From Arthrobacter sp. AK04 (lineage in GTDB: Bacteria; Actinomycetota; Actinomycetes; Actinomycetales; Micrococcaceae), in contig NZ_JAJOMC010000023.1 in NCBI RefSeq assembly GCF_021129155.1, positions 1-64,000 of the forward strand: a DNA stretch of 64,000 bases, given 5' to 3'. The stretch's first letter is position 1; every line of letters begins with the position of its first letter. The translations under genes were made by a program, and so were the position numbers. Positions 8,958 to 17,707 of this stretch are shown here, in pieces. The notes beneath the pieces are model-generated. The model saw only the letters and a list, made by a program, of their open reading frames with translations, ran no database searches and had not been told where the DNA came from.

Positions 8958-9392
8958 ATGGAAACCCTGAAAAAGATCGTGAGCAACCAGTATTTTCCGG
9001 CCGCTGCAGTCCTTACCGCCGTGGTGCTGTTCTGGGTCGTGGGACTCCTGGGCGGGTTGTCCCTGCTGCACAACAACCAGCCCCCGCTCACCACTCTGAC
9101 CTGGATGCTGTTCGTCTACACCGTGGCGGTCCTCAGCCCGCTGGCGGGCATCCTGGCCGCCACGGACCTGCTCCGCCGCTGGCGCCGCAACCGGGCTGCC
9201 GAAACGGCCTACACCGGGTCTTCAGTTGACCCCCAGGCCGGGGAAAGTCAGCTGGCGGTCGAGCCGGCAGGCGGCGCCCAGGTTATGGACGCACACGAGG
9301 AACCGGCAGTCCAGCACACAACAACTCCCGCTGCCAAGGCGTCCCCGCCAAAGAAAACCTCCAAGCAGGCAGGCCGCAAGCAGGCCGCCTAG
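8958..9392 (+). CDS. Small two-helix membrane protein with basic tail
   Basis: A 144-residue inner-membrane protein with no recognised family. Two hydrophobic helices lie at about residues 13-35 (AAAVLTAVVLFWVVGLLGGL) and 48-70 (LTWMLFVYTVAVLSPLAGIL). An arginine-rich stop-transfer RRWRRNR follows, and then a long hydrophilic, probably cytoplasmic tail that ends in an Ala/Lys-rich stretch (KTSKQAGRKQAA). The start is secure: GGAGG ends 7 bases before ATG 8958. It is monocistronic between divergent and convergent neighbours. Confidence 0.65.
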   Translation: METLKKIVSNQYFPAAAVLTAVVLFWVVGLLGGLSLLHNNQPPLTTLTWMLFVYTVAVLSPLAGILAATDLLRRWRRNRAAETAYTGSSVDPQAGESQLAVEPAGGAQVMDAHEEPAVQHTTTPAAKASPPKKTSKQAGRKQAA

Positions 9393-9415
9393 CAGGCAAG
9401 CCGCCGTCGTCCGTC

Positions 9416-11632
9416 CTACCGGTCCTTCAGCGCAGTGAGCGCTTCCTCCGCCTGCTGCAGCGCGTTCTCCAGCCGCCGCCCCGGCTGCGGCAGCGAAAAC
9501 AGGTAACCCTGCAGCGAATCGCAATCCAGGGCCGCCAGGTAGTCCGCCTGCGCCGCCGTTTCCACACCTTCCGCCGTGACGGTCAAACCAAGGCTGTGGG
9601 CCATGTTGATCATGGAACTGAGGATGGGCAGCCGCTCGTTGCCGGTGCGCACCATGGAAACAAAAGTCCTGTCGATCTTCACCGTGTCCACCGGCAGGTC
9701 CTGCAGCCTGCCCAGGGAGGAATAGCCGGTGCCGAAATCGTCCAGGGCAACCCTGGCTCCCTCCTCCCGGAGCGTGCTGAGCTGTTTGATGAGGCTGCCG
9801 TCGGCGTCGAAAAACACGCTTTCGGTGACCTCAAGGACAAGCTGGTAGGCGGCCACACCACTGGCCTCGGCAAGCCGAAGGACCGTCTGGGCGAACTGGG
9901 GGTCCTGCAGCTGGACCCCCGAAACGTTCACGGCGAGCGACCGGGACGGGTCCTCGCTCAGCCACGGCGCCAGCTGCACCATGCCCAGCGCCATCACTTC
10001 TGCGCCGATCTCGTTGATCAGCCCCGTGCGTTCGGCCAACGGAATGAAGACCGACGGCGGGACCCGCCCGCCGTCCCTGTCCCACCGGGCCAGCGCCTCG
10101 AACGTGACCACCTGCCCCATGCGGTGGGACACGATTGGCTGGAAGTCGACCGATATTTCGCCCCGGGCCACGGCCAGCTGCAGGCCGGCTTCCATATGGG
10201 TCCGCTGCACCAGGGCAGTCATCATGTCCGGATGGAACCGCAGGAAGCGGTTCTTGCCGGCCGCCTTTGCCGCGTACATCGAGATGTCCGCCTGCCGGAG
10301 CAGCTCGGAGGCACCCACGCTGTCCCGGCCCAGCGAGGCGAGTCCCAGGCTGAGGCTGGGCCGCAGGACCGTGCCCTGGATCGTGACGGGGACGTGCAGG
10401 CACCGGACGATGCATTGGGCGATCGCATCCGCGTCCGGGCACGCGGTCAGGAGCACCACAAACTCGTCGCCGCCCAGCCGGGCCACGACGTCGGCAGTGG
10501 GGGCGCAGCCGCGGAGCCTTCGGGCCACTTCAACCAGCATGTCATCGCCGGCCTGGTGGCCAAGGATGTCGTTGACTTCCTTGAAGTCGTCCAGGTCCAG
10601 GAGCAGGACGTCAACGGCCTTGAGCCGCGGTTCCTGCAGGGCACCAGCCAGGGCGTCGTTGAACACTGCCCGGTTTGCAAGGCCCGTCAGCGGGTCCTGG
10701 AAAGCCATCGCCCGCAGCTTCTCCGCCTGCGCCGCGAGGTCCAGCATTGCCTGGTGGGCCTGCTCCTGGGCTTTGCGCCGGGGCGTGACGTCGCGGAAGC
10801 TCCACACCCGCCCCACGATGTTTTCGCCCACCCTCTGTGGCCGCGAATACCGTTCGAAGGTGCGTCCGTCCGCGAATTCCAGGACGTCGTGGCTTTCTGC
10901 TGCCGGGTCTTCCCCAAGTGCGCTGATCCTTGCCAGGAAGCCCGAAGGATCCGCCACCTGCTCGATGATGAGCCGCAGGACCGGCTCCTCACTGTCTCCC
11001 TCCATGAGCTCCGGCGGGACACCCCACATGGTGAGGAACTGGTCATTGAAACCGGCCACCCTGCCCTCGGAACTCATCACCAGGATGCCGTCGGCTGTCG
11101 ATTCCAGCGTGGCCGTCAGCAGGGACATCGCTTCCCGCAGGTCGGCATCCGCGGCCTGGCGGTGGGAAGTACCCCGGACCGAAAGAAGCAGCAGGTCATG
11201 GCCGCGGCCGCCGCCGTCCGGTCCCCGGCGCCCCTCCGGACCCCCTGGAGCTGCCGCAGCGCCGGAAGGTGCCGGATGGAACGGCAGGGCCGCTTCCCAC
11301 GGCAGCAATGAGCCCGTTGCCTCGGCGGGGAATTCCGTCCCGTTGCTGTGCAGCCCGTAGATTTCACGCGGCGGCGGATGCTCCGCGGGCCGGGCACGGA
11401 GCCGGGTGAAAAGCTGGTCCGCCTCGCTGCGGAAGCCTTCGGCGAGCAGTGTTCGGTGGTCCCGCCCGGTGAGATTCCCGGCGGTGTATCCGAACAGCCT
11501 CCCGGCCGCGGCGTTGGCCAGCGCGATGCTGCCATCTGTTGCTATGGCCAGCAGCGCGTCCGGACTGGCATCCAGAACGGTGCCGAAAGTTTGTGCTGCC
11601 GCAGTCCTGCCGTGGCTCCAAGAATCATTCAA
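9416..11632 (-). CDS. PAS-PAS-GGDEF-EAL cyclic di-GMP turnover protein
   Basis: A cytoplasmic protein of about 738 residues with two PAS-like sensor regions (VLDASPDALLAIATDG; ATLESTADGILVMSSEG), then GGDEF and EAL domains. The diguanylate cyclase motif is intact (RLGGDEFVVLL), but the inhibitory RxxD site five residues before it reads PTAD, so product inhibition is probably absent. The phosphodiesterase residues are all present: EAL in TFEALARWD, NVSG, EVTES, DDFGTGYSSLGRL, KIDRTF, AEGVET and QGYLF. No membrane segment is seen. The start is uncertain: TTG 11632 follows GGAGGGGGG closely, while ATG 11656 and 11653 are upstream alternatives. The net direction of c-di-GMP turnover cannot be read from sequence. 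Confidence 0.88.
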   Translation of the reverse strand: MNDSWSHGRTAAAQTFGTVLDASPDALLAIATDGSIALANAAAGRLFGYTAGNLTGRDHRTLLAEGFRSEADQLFTRLRARPAEHPPPREIYGLHSNGTEFPAEATGSLLPWEAALPFHPAPSGAAAAPGGPEGRRGPDGGGRGHDLLLLSVRGTSHRQAADADLREAMSLLTATLESTADGILVMSSEGRVAGFNDQFLTMWGVPPELMEGDSEEPVLRLIIEQVADPSGFLARISALGEDPAAESHDVLEFADGRTFERYSRPQRVGENIVGRVWSFRDVTPRRKAQEQAHQAMLDLAAQAEKLRAMAFQDPLTGLANRAVFNDALAGALQEPRLKAVDVLLLDLDDFKEVNDILGHQAGDDMLVEVARRLRGCAPTADVVARLGGDEFVVLLTACPDADAIAQCIVRCLHVPVTIQGTVLRPSLSLGLASLGRDSVGASELLRQADISMYAAKAAGKNRFLRFHPDMMTALVQRTHMEAGLQLAVARGEISVDFQPIVSHRMGQVVTFEALARWDRDGGRVPPSVFIPLAERTGLINEIGAEVMALGMVQLAPWLSEDPSRSLAVNVSGVQLQDPQFAQTVLRLAEASGVAAYQLVLEVTESVFFDADGSLIKQLSTLREEGARVALDDFGTGYSSLGRLQDLPVDTVKIDRTFVSMVRTGNERLPILSSMINMAHSLGLTVTAEGVETAAQADYLAALDCDSLQGYLFSLPQPGRRLENALQQAEEALTALKDR

Positions 11633-11747
11633 GACACCACCCCCCTCCGACATCATAGAGCGCAGGAACCGAAATTTGGTGAGCTGCCGGGGCCCGGTTT
11701 CCCACCGACTGTTGCGCTCCTGCCAGCCTCCCCGGCAATGCCAACAC

Positions 11748-11780
11748 AAAAGCGCTGCCCCCCAGGGGGACAGCGCTTTT
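11748..11780 (-). terminator. Rho-independent terminator of the YeaQ-like gene
   Basis: Near-perfect hairpin with arms AAAAGCGCTGCCCCC and GGGGGACAGCGCTTTT (one bulged A). Read on the minus strand it ends in TTTTGTGTT, 24 bases after the stop of the small membrane-protein gene. It separates that gene from the GGDEF-EAL gene downstream. Confidence 0.8.
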
Positions 11781-11803
11781 AGGGTTTGTGAATAAAGGGA
11801 CCG

Positions 11804-12073
11804 CTATACCCGGCGGGAGCTGCGGTTAGTGACTGCACCATAAACCAGCAGGACGATGATTGAACCAAGAATTGCCAGCAGCCAAGTGCGGATATCGAAG
11901 AATTCGGCCAGGCCGCCGCCGAAGATCAGCGAACCGATCCAGCCGCCCAGGATGGCGCCGACAACGCCGAGGACCAGGGTGACCACCCAGCCTCCGCCTT
12001 GGCGGCCGGGCAGGATTGCCTTCGCAATGGCTCCGGCGATCAGGCCCAAAATGAGAAATCCGAGAATGCCCAT
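11804..12073 (-). CDS. GlsB/YeaQ/YmgE-family stress-response membrane protein
   Basis: An 89-residue membrane protein of the transglycosylase-associated (YeaQ/YmgE/GlsB) family. It has three hydrophobic segments separated by glycines: GFLILGLIAGAIAKAI, VVTLVLGVVGAILGGWIGS and TWLLAILGSIIVLLVY. The LPGRQGGGW turn between helices 1 and 2 is the usual family signature. Start ATG 12073 has AAGGAG 7 bases upstream; the longer frame from 12124 does not. Members are often induced by general stress, though their molecular role is not settled. It has its own terminator at 11748. Confidence 0.88.
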   Translation of the reverse strand: MGILGFLILGLIAGAIAKAILPGRQGGGWVVTLVLGVVGAILGGWIGSLIFGGGLAEFFDIRTWLLAILGSIIVLLVYGAVTNRSSRRV

Positions 12074-12295
12074 GTTGTCACTCCTTGTCAGTAAGTTGTG
12101 CCGGGCCCCCATTTCCGGTTCCATAATTCAATCAGCGTGCTTACTGCTCTGCAAGAGTTTGATTATCACGGGATGACTGTCAGTTTTCCCGGGGGAATGC
12201 ACCACTTTCGCTATTTGCTGGTGAATCCCGCCGGGGCAGCGGGCCTGGGCTTCGATAGGATTGATTGTCCCCGCAACAAACCAAGGAGTTTTGGC

Positions 12296-13162
12296 ATGCG
12301 CAGCCAGCAGACCGTCCGGCCACGTGCCATCTTCCTCGACATCGACGGCACCTATGCCGACCACGGACTGGCGCCCGCTGCGCACGTCGAAGCGGTGCGG
12401 ACCGCACGCCGGCTGGGACACCTGGTCTTCGTCTGCACCGGGCGGCCGCTGTCCATGGTCCCAAGCCACATCCTGGAGGCCGGCTTCGACGGCAGCATCA
12501 CCGGGGCCGGAGCCCGCGTGGAGCTCGGGGGAGAAATCCTCAAGGACACGCGCTTTGATCCGGACCTGGCTGCCCTGATCGTGGAAACGCTGGACGCACA
12601 TGGCGCCGCCTACATCCTGGAAGCACCCGAGGCGCTGCACGGCCGGACAGGCGTGGACCAGAGGCTGCGGGAGGTGCTCGGCCCCATCTTCGCCGGCCGG
12701 CCGCAGCACGACGGGGTCCTCAGCACCGACGTGGATCCGCTGGAGGACATCCTGGGGCCGATGCAATACAGCGACGACCTTCGCTCCACGTCCTACGCCA
12801 AAATATCCTGCTTTGATTCCCCGGTGCCGCTGCAGCAGCTGGTGGACGGGCTCGGGCCGCAGGTGGGCCTCATTCCCAGTTCCCTCTCCGCCCTGGGCGA
12901 CCGCGCCGGCGAGATCTTCATGGCCGGAACACACAAAGCCGTGGGCATCCAGGTGGTGGAGGAACACCTGGGCCTTGACCGCGCGGACATCGTGGCCATC
13001 GGGGACAGCGCCAACGATATCGAGATGCTGGAGTACGCCGGCGTGGGAATCGCCGTGGAAGGCGGGCACCCGGCTGTGCTGGCAGTCGCGGACCGGACCA
13101 CCGCCGGGCCGGCCGGCAACGGAGTGGCACTCGCCTTTGAGGAGCTCGGCCTGCTGGGCTGA
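12296..13162 (+). CDS. HAD-superfamily (Cof-type) phosphatase
   Basis: A 288-residue haloacid dehalogenase phosphatase of the Cof/YbiV type with a C2 cap. Motif I is FLDIDGTYAD (nucleophile Asp of DxDGT), motif II is FVCTGRP, the motif III lysine is in GTHKAVGI, and motif IV is AIGDSANDIEML. These are all the residues needed for phosphatase activity on a small sugar or cofactor phosphate; the substrate is not predictable. AAGGAG 7 bases before ATG 12296 fixes the start. It converges on the UDP-glucose dehydrogenase gene, with only 21 bases between the stops. Confidence 0.85.
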   Translation: MRSQQTVRPRAIFLDIDGTYADHGLAPAAHVEAVRTARRLGHLVFVCTGRPLSMVPSHILEAGFDGSITGAGARVELGGEILKDTRFDPDLAALIVETLDAHGAAYILEAPEALHGRTGVDQRLREVLGPIFAGRPQHDGVLSTDVDPLEDILGPMQYSDDLRSTSYAKISCFDSPVPLQQLVDGLGPQVGLIPSSLSALGDRAGEIFMAGTHKAVGIQVVEEHLGLDRADIVAIGDSANDIEMLEYAGVGIAVEGGHPAVLAVADRTTAGPAGNGVALAFEELGLLG

Positions 13163-13183
13163 CCGGATTCCGGGCGGAGGACG

Positions 13184-14566
13184 TCAGGAAGAAAGCGGGG
13201 CGGGAGCCTGCTCGGACGCGTGAGCCGCAGCGCCGGTCCCCAAACCGCGCACCAGCCAGCCGGAGGCCTGCCAGGCCGCGGCGTCCAGCACGTTGCGCGC
13301 GTCCAGCACCACCCGGCGTCGTACCCGTGCGCCCGCAGCGGCGGGGGAGAGGCTGCGGTATTCATCCCATTCCGTGAGCAGCAGCACCAGCTCCGCGCCC
13401 TCGAGTGCCTGCTCCGTCGACGCTTCGAACTTGAGGCGCGGATAGCGGCGCCAGGCCTGGTTGACCGCCTTGGGATCTGTGACGGTCACATGGGCCCCGC
13501 ACGCGGCAAGCCTGTCGGCAACGTCCAGGGCGGGGGAGTCCCGGATGTCGTCGGTGTCCGGTTTGAAGGACGCGCCGAGGACCGTGATGGAGCGGCTGGC
13601 AACGCTGCCGCCGCAGAGTCCGGCGGCCAGGCTGACCGTCCGTTCGCGCTGTCCCAGGTTGACCGAATCCACCAGCCGCATCCAGTCGTCAAGGGCAGTG
13701 ACCCCTGCATGGAGGGCCTGGGTCCGGAAGCTGCGGATGTCCTTGGGGAGGCAGCCGCCGCCAAAACCCAGGCCGGCGTGCAGATACCGTCCGCCGATGC
13801 GCGGGTCCATGCCCATGGCCTCGGCCAGCTCCGCCACGTCCGCCCCTTTTGCGTCGCACAGTTCAGCCACGGCGTTGATGAAGCTTACTTTGGTGGCAAG
13901 GAAGGCGTTCGCCGCGGACTTGATGAGCTCCGCCGTGGCGAAGTTGCAGACCAGGCGGGGGATGCCGGCCCGCAGGAGCGGCTCGTACACCGCATCCAGT
14001 GCCGCCGTAACCCCCAGCGGTGCGCCGGTGCGGGGGTGGAAGGCGGACTCCCGCCCGCCGTCCACCCCGTACACCAGCCGGTCCGGTACCAGCGAGTCCT
14101 TCACCGCGGTCCCTTGGCGGAGGAACTCCGGGTTCCAGCCCAGCAGCACGTCCGGCCGGGAGGCCAGCACACCGCGCAGCATCTCCACCGTGCCCACGGG
14201 CACCGTGGATTTGCCCACGACGGCGGCGCCCGCGGCCAGGTGCGGCAGCAGCGTTTCGATGGCGGAGACCAGGAAGGTGAGGTCGGCGGCGTCGGACGTT
14301 TTGTCCTGCGGGGTGCCCACGCACAGGAAGTGGACCTGTGCGCCTTTCGCGGCAGCGGCGTCGGTGGAGAAAGTGAGGCGGCCGGTGCTCCGGCCGTCCC
14401 GCAGGAGTTCGTCCAGGCCGGGTTCGTGGAAGGGGGCCGCGCCGCTCGCCAGCTGTTCCACCCTGCCGGGATCGACGTCGATTCCCACCACGTTATGGCC
14501 CATGGACGCGAGGGTGGCCGCATGGACGGCACCAAGATAACCGCAGCCGATCACCGAGATTTTCAC
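13184..14566 (-). CDS. ugd: UDP-glucose 6-dehydrogenase
   Basis: Oxidises UDP-glucose to UDP-glucuronate with two NAD+. The 460-residue protein has the N-terminal Rossmann motif (ISVIGCGYLGAVHA), the substrate-binding WNPEFLRQG, the NAFLATKVSFINA helix, the catalytic Cys272 in GFGGGCLPKD and the C-terminal LGASFKPDTDDIRDSP. The start codon ATG overlaps the stop of the upstream glycosyltransferase gene (14563-14566, ATGA), so both are made from one message. This suggests UDP-glucuronate is supplied for a glycolipid or polysaccharide, possibly via the linked transferase pathway. Confidence 0.92.
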   Translation of the reverse strand: MKISVIGCGYLGAVHAATLASMGHNVVGIDVDPGRVEQLASGAAPFHEPGLDELLRDGRSTGRLTFSTDAAAAKGAQVHFLCVGTPQDKTSDAADLTFLVSAIETLLPHLAAGAAVVGKSTVPVGTVEMLRGVLASRPDVLLGWNPEFLRQGTAVKDSLVPDRLVYGVDGGRESAFHPRTGAPLGVTAALDAVYEPLLRAGIPRLVCNFATAELIKSAANAFLATKVSFINAVAELCDAKGADVAELAEAMGMDPRIGGRYLHAGLGFGGGCLPKDIRSFRTQALHAGVTALDDWMRLVDSVNLGQRERTVSLAAGLCGGSVASRSITVLGASFKPDTDDIRDSPALDVADRLAACGAHVTVTDPKAVNQAWRRYPRLKFEASTEQALEGAELVLLLTEWDEYRSLSPAAAGARVRRRVVLDARNVLDAAAWQASGWLVRGLGTGAAAHASEQAPAPLSS

Positions 14567-15750
14567 TGGGCCGCTCCAGCCCGGGGACCCGCAGCTGTCC
14601 CGGCAGGCGCGGCGGCCATGGCGTCACCGTAGTGCCGGACCAGTTCCTGGCACAGCGCCGGCCACGTCCTGTCCTGCACGGACGCATGGGCTGCAGCAGC
14701 GAACGCGCGGCGTTTGGCGTCGTCGCCCATCAGGTCGAGCACGTGGCCGCGCAACCCGGACAGGTCGCCCGGCTCATAGAGCCAGCCGGTCCGGGAGTTT
14801 TCCACCAGGTCCAGCGGCCCGCCCCGGCCCGTGGCCACCACCGGAACCCCCGATGCCATGGCCTCCTGGATGGTCTGGCAGAAGGTCTCCAACTCGCCCG
14901 GATGCACAAAAAGGTCGAAGGACGCCACTGCCCGTGCCAGCTCCTCACCGCCCAAAAAGCCGGTGAAAACTGCATCAGGCAAGGCGTCCTCGAGCGCAGC
15001 CCGCTGTGGCCCGTCGCCAACGACCACCAGCCTGGCGTTGGGAATCCCGGCCAGGGCAGCCAGGTCCTCCACCTGTTTCTCCACGGCCAGCCGGCCCACA
15101 TAGCCGATGATCCGCTGGCCGCCGGGGGCCACGGAAGCCCGCCATCCGTCGTCGCGCATTTCCGGCGAAAACCGTGCCGTATCCACTCCCCGGCGCCACA
15201 TCTTGACCCTTGGGATGCCGCGGCCGCGCAGCTGGTTCAGCGCGAACGTGGACGGCACCAGGGTGCGGGTGGCCAGCAGGTGGATGTTTTCAACCCGGTT
15301 CCAGGCCCAGTTCTCCAGGAACGGCACACCGTATCGCGCCGCGTAGCTGGGAACCTCGGTCTGGTAGACGGCCACCGTGGGAATGCCCAGCTGGTGCGCC
15401 GCCTGCGCCGCCCGCCAGCCAAGCACGAACGGCGAGGCGAGATGGACAACGTCCGGTGCGTAGTCGGCAAGGATTCGCTTGACCCGGTACACACCGCCCA
15501 TCGCCACCCTGACGTTCGCATAGCCGGCCAGCGGCACTGCCGGCAGCCGGAGGACTTCCGCGCCCCGCACATGGTCCGGCGCCTCCCCGTCCAGCGTGGA
15601 AGGCGCGATCACCAGGACGTCGTCGCCCCGGCTCTCAAGGTGTTCCAGCACCCGCAGGATGGAATGCGTTACGCCGTTCATCAGCGGCAGGAATGATTCA
15701 GCAACAATTGCGATCCTCACCCCTCCACGGTGGGCGGGCGGCGTTGCCAT
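14563..15750 (-). CDS. GT4-family glycosyltransferase (MgtA/PimB-like)
   Basis: A 395-residue retaining GT-B glycosyltransferase. The N-terminal Rossmann half has IAIVAESFLPLMNGVTHS, the middle has WRRGVDTARFSP, and the donor site carries the EX7E-type motif in GELETFCQTIQEAMASGVPVVA. The closest remembered relatives are GDP-mannose-dependent alpha-mannosyltransferases of actinobacteria such as MgtA, which in corynebacteria adds mannose to a glucuronic acid diacylglycerol. That would fit the overlapping ugd gene. I keep ATG 15750 although no ribosome binding site precedes it; GTG 15720 is an alternative start. The donor and acceptor are inferred. Confidence 0.82.
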   Translation of the reverse strand: MATPPAHRGGVRIAIVAESFLPLMNGVTHSILRVLEHLESRGDDVLVIAPSTLDGEAPDHVRGAEVLRLPAVPLAGYANVRVAMGGVYRVKRILADYAPDVVHLASPFVLGWRAAQAAHQLGIPTVAVYQTEVPSYAARYGVPFLENWAWNRVENIHLLATRTLVPSTFALNQLRGRGIPRVKMWRRGVDTARFSPEMRDDGWRASVAPGGQRIIGYVGRLAVEKQVEDLAALAGIPNARLVVVGDGPQRAALEDALPDAVFTGFLGGEELARAVASFDLFVHPGELETFCQTIQEAMASGVPVVATGRGGPLDLVENSRTGWLYEPGDLSGLRGHVLDLMGDDAKRRAFAAAAHASVQDRTWPALCQELVRHYGDAMAAAPAGTAAGPRAGAAQ

Positions 15751-15817
15751 GCGGGGGAGAAAACGTTACCCGGAGGGAAAGGCTGCGTGAACAGGAGGAC
15801 GCCGAACTGAAAAAAAT

Positions 15818-15856
15818 TACTAAGTAGGCTTTGCATATGATGCTAAGCATGCTTAG
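15818..15856 (+). promoter_or_regulatory. Tandem CTAAG-N4-CTTAG operator before the stress protein gene
   Basis: The 14-base perfect palindrome CTAAGCATGCTTAG (15843-15856) is preceded 23 bp upstream, centre to centre, by a partial copy TACTAAG-TAGG-CTTTGCA (15818-15835). A TATGAT hexamer (15836-15841) lies between them. The same architecture, TACTAAG-TACG-CTTAGTA, overlaps the catalase promoter at 28312. This points to one dimeric regulator acting on both genes; its identity is unknown. Confidence 0.6.
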
Positions 15857-15979
15857 TGTAGGAGGGCAGCTAACGCAGAGCCTCAAGCAGACGGGGCGGA
15901 ACCCGGCACCGGACCCCGGTGCAGGACCATCCAAATTTGTTAGTTAAGCCCAGCGCAACGACACATCCAAGGAGACGTC

Positions 15980-16849
15980 ATGCTCAACAGGGAAAACATC
16001 GAAAGCCTGCTCACCAAGGGTGGCAACGTCATCGGTTCAGATGGCGAAAAGATCGGCTCAATCGGCCAGCTCTACGCGGACGACGACACGGGTGAGCCCA
16101 CATGGGTCACCGTCAAGACGGGCCTTTTTGGCACCTCGCAGTCCTTCGTTCCCGTCGAGGGAGCACACAGCCAGGGCGACGACCTGGTGGTGCCGTACAC
16201 CAAGGAACACGTCAAGGACGCCCCCCGCGTGGACGTGGACGGGCACCTCACCCCTGAGGAGGAGGACCGCCTCTACACGTACTACGAGCGCGGTGCCCGC
16301 ACCTACTCGGACACCCGGAACGACGATCTGGACACCCGGAAGGATGTTGACTTCCAGGGCGATGCAGACCTGAACGCCGGCACTCCCACCACGGGTATTG
16401 GCCGCGACCGCGACCTTGACCGCGATGCCACCCGCGGCACAGTTGGCCACGACACCTCCGGCCCCACCACGGACGACGCCATGACCCGCTCCGAGGAGCG
16501 GCTCCACGTTGGCACCGAGCGCGAAACCACTGGCCGGGCACGGCTGCGGAAGTACGTCACCACGGAGAACGTCACCAAGACCGTCCCCGTGCAGCGTGAA
16601 GAAGTCCGCCTGGAGCGCGAGCCCATCACGGATGCCAACCGCGGCGAGGCCCTGCGCGGTCCGGACATCAGCGAAGAGGAGCACGAGGTGATCCTCCATG
16701 AGGAGCGCCCCGTCGTCGAGAAGGAAACCGTTCCGGTGGAGCGGGTCCGCCTCGACAAGGACGTTGTCCAGGACGACGTCACCGTCAATGAGGAAGTCCG
16801 CAAGGAGCACATCGACGCGGACGGCGTTGACCGCGACGCCCGCCGCTAA
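15980..16849 (+). CDS. PRC-barrel / DUF2382 (YsnF-type) stress protein
   Basis: A 289-residue soluble protein. The N-terminal PRC-barrel covers about residues 8-90 (NVIGSDGEKIGSIGQLYADD, TWVTVKTGLFG). A hydrophilic linker rich in Asp/Arg follows (DRDLDRDATRG), then the C-terminal DUF2382/YsnF domain (LRKYVTTENVTKTVPVQREE, LHEERPVVEKETVPVERVRL). Such proteins are widespread in soil actinobacteria and are associated with desiccation and oxidative or general stress, but their biochemical role is not established. AAGGAG 7 bases before ATG 15980 fixes the start. It stands alone behind a tandem palindromic operator and is followed by two terminator hairpins. Confidence 0.85.
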   Translation: MLNRENIESLLTKGGNVIGSDGEKIGSIGQLYADDDTGEPTWVTVKTGLFGTSQSFVPVEGAHSQGDDLVVPYTKEHVKDAPRVDVDGHLTPEEEDRLYTYYERGARTYSDTRNDDLDTRKDVDFQGDADLNAGTPTTGIGRDRDLDRDATRGTVGHDTSGPTTDDAMTRSEERLHVGTERETTGRARLRKYVTTENVTKTVPVQREEVRLEREPITDANRGEALRGPDISEEEHEVILHEERPVVEKETVPVERVRLDKDVVQDDVTVNEEVRKEHIDADGVDRDARR

Positions 16850-16870
16850 GCTGCGCCGCTAGTGCATCCC

Positions 16871-16900
16871 TGACGCGCCGCTCAACGGACCGGCGCGTCA
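16871..16900 (+). terminator. Perfect hairpin after the PRC/DUF2382 gene
   Basis: Perfect 10-bp inverted repeat TGACGCGCCG / CGGCGCGTCA with a 10-base loop, 21 bases after the stop codon. There is no U-tract, so it may be part of a double terminator with the next hairpin. Confidence 0.55.
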
Positions 16901-16913
16901 GGCGAAGCGAACA

Positions 16914-16961
16914 GCACACGACGCCGGGAGTCCCCCTTGGGGGCTCCCGGCGTCGTTGTGC
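16914..16961 (+). terminator. Strong hairpin, second terminator after the PRC/DUF2382 gene
   Basis: Arms of about 22 bp built on CGACGCCGGGAG and CTCCCGGCGTCG with runs of C and G meeting at a two-base loop, followed by GTTGTGC. It is one of the strongest hairpins in the window. A further inverted repeat GCTGGTGCAG (16981-16990) / CTGCACCAGC (17010-17019) lies just beyond it. The rest of the gap to 17095 holds only the short palindrome AACTTAAGTT at 17041; no gene was seen. Confidence 0.65.
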
Positions 16962-17095
16962 GTGCGGAACTTTCTTGGACGCTGGTGCAGCCCCCGCAGA
17001 TGGCGGAAACTGCACCAGCCAGTAGGACGAATATCTTCAGAACTTAAGTTGTTCCTTCATTCGCGGCTCCTGTTTCCCGGTTTACGGATTCCGGG

Positions 17096-17554
17096 CTATG
17101 TCCTGCGGGCCGCCGTCCTGGAGAACAGCCAGCCGGCAACAATCATTACGGCGCCCAGCACCAGATGGGCCCAGTTATCCATCATGTTCAGGGCCAGGAA
17201 ATTCGCCGCCGAATCTACTCCGACAACGAGCCCGAAGATGGCCAGGACGATGTACAGTGCGCCTGCCCCCAGGAGGAAGTTCCGTGCTCCGTGTTCTGTC
17301 CGGGACATGGCCCAGCCGGTGGCACCGATGGCCAACTGCACGATGTTGAGCAGCATGGACACCTGGAACAGCCCCAGGAACATGGCGTGCGACGCCGGTC
17401 CGAGGAACATCAGTTCGCTGTATTGGGTGGTGACACCCGGGATGAAGCCCAGGACACCGACCAGCATCAAAACAATTCCCACTCCCATGCCAGCGTTTTG
17501 GACGTCTGCCCGGCCAAAATGAACGCCGTGTGCATGTGGGGATGCGGTAGTCAT
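17096..17554 (-). CDS. DUF4383-type four-helix membrane protein
   Basis: A 152-residue integral membrane protein with four helices (GIVLMLVGVLGFIPG; AMFLGLFQVSMLLNIVQLAIG; FLLGAGALYIVLAIFGLVVG; HLVLGAVMIVAGWLF). The GFIPG turn after helix 1, followed by a loop and FQVSMLLNIVQLAIGATG, is the pattern of the DUF4383 family of actinobacterial membrane proteins, whose function is unknown. ATG 17554 has GGAGG 5 bases upstream; the frame runs open far beyond it but only as an antisense shadow of perM. It is divergent from perM. Confidence 0.8.
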   Translation of the reverse strand: MTTASPHAHGVHFGRADVQNAGMGVGIVLMLVGVLGFIPGVTTQYSELMFLGPASHAMFLGLFQVSMLLNIVQLAIGATGWAMSRTEHGARNFLLGAGALYIVLAIFGLVVGVDSAANFLALNMMDNWAHLVLGAVMIVAGWLFSRTAARRT

Positions 17555-17707
17555 TTCTTCCTCCAATCCACTCGTTGTGGACAGTTCAATTTTACGGCCG
17601 CCCACTGCGAAAAGCTCCGGCACAGCTTGCGTTGGAGTTCCGCCGATCCAGCGGATGAGCCTGTCGTTCCCGGCCCGGACGCCCCTGCCGTGACACCATG
17701 GGGCACG

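Noticed and set aside
12089..12146. CAGTAAG ... CTTACTG repeat upstream of the YeaQ-like gene
   Set aside because: The half-sites are short (7 bp), 44 bases apart, and differ from the CTAAG motif of the stress operators. Chance is sufficient.
16981..17019. Possible riboswitch or attenuator in the gap before the DUF4383 gene
   Set aside because: It is a simple 10-bp inverted repeat with a 19-base loop, without any conserved RNA core. It is downstream of both neighbouring genes.
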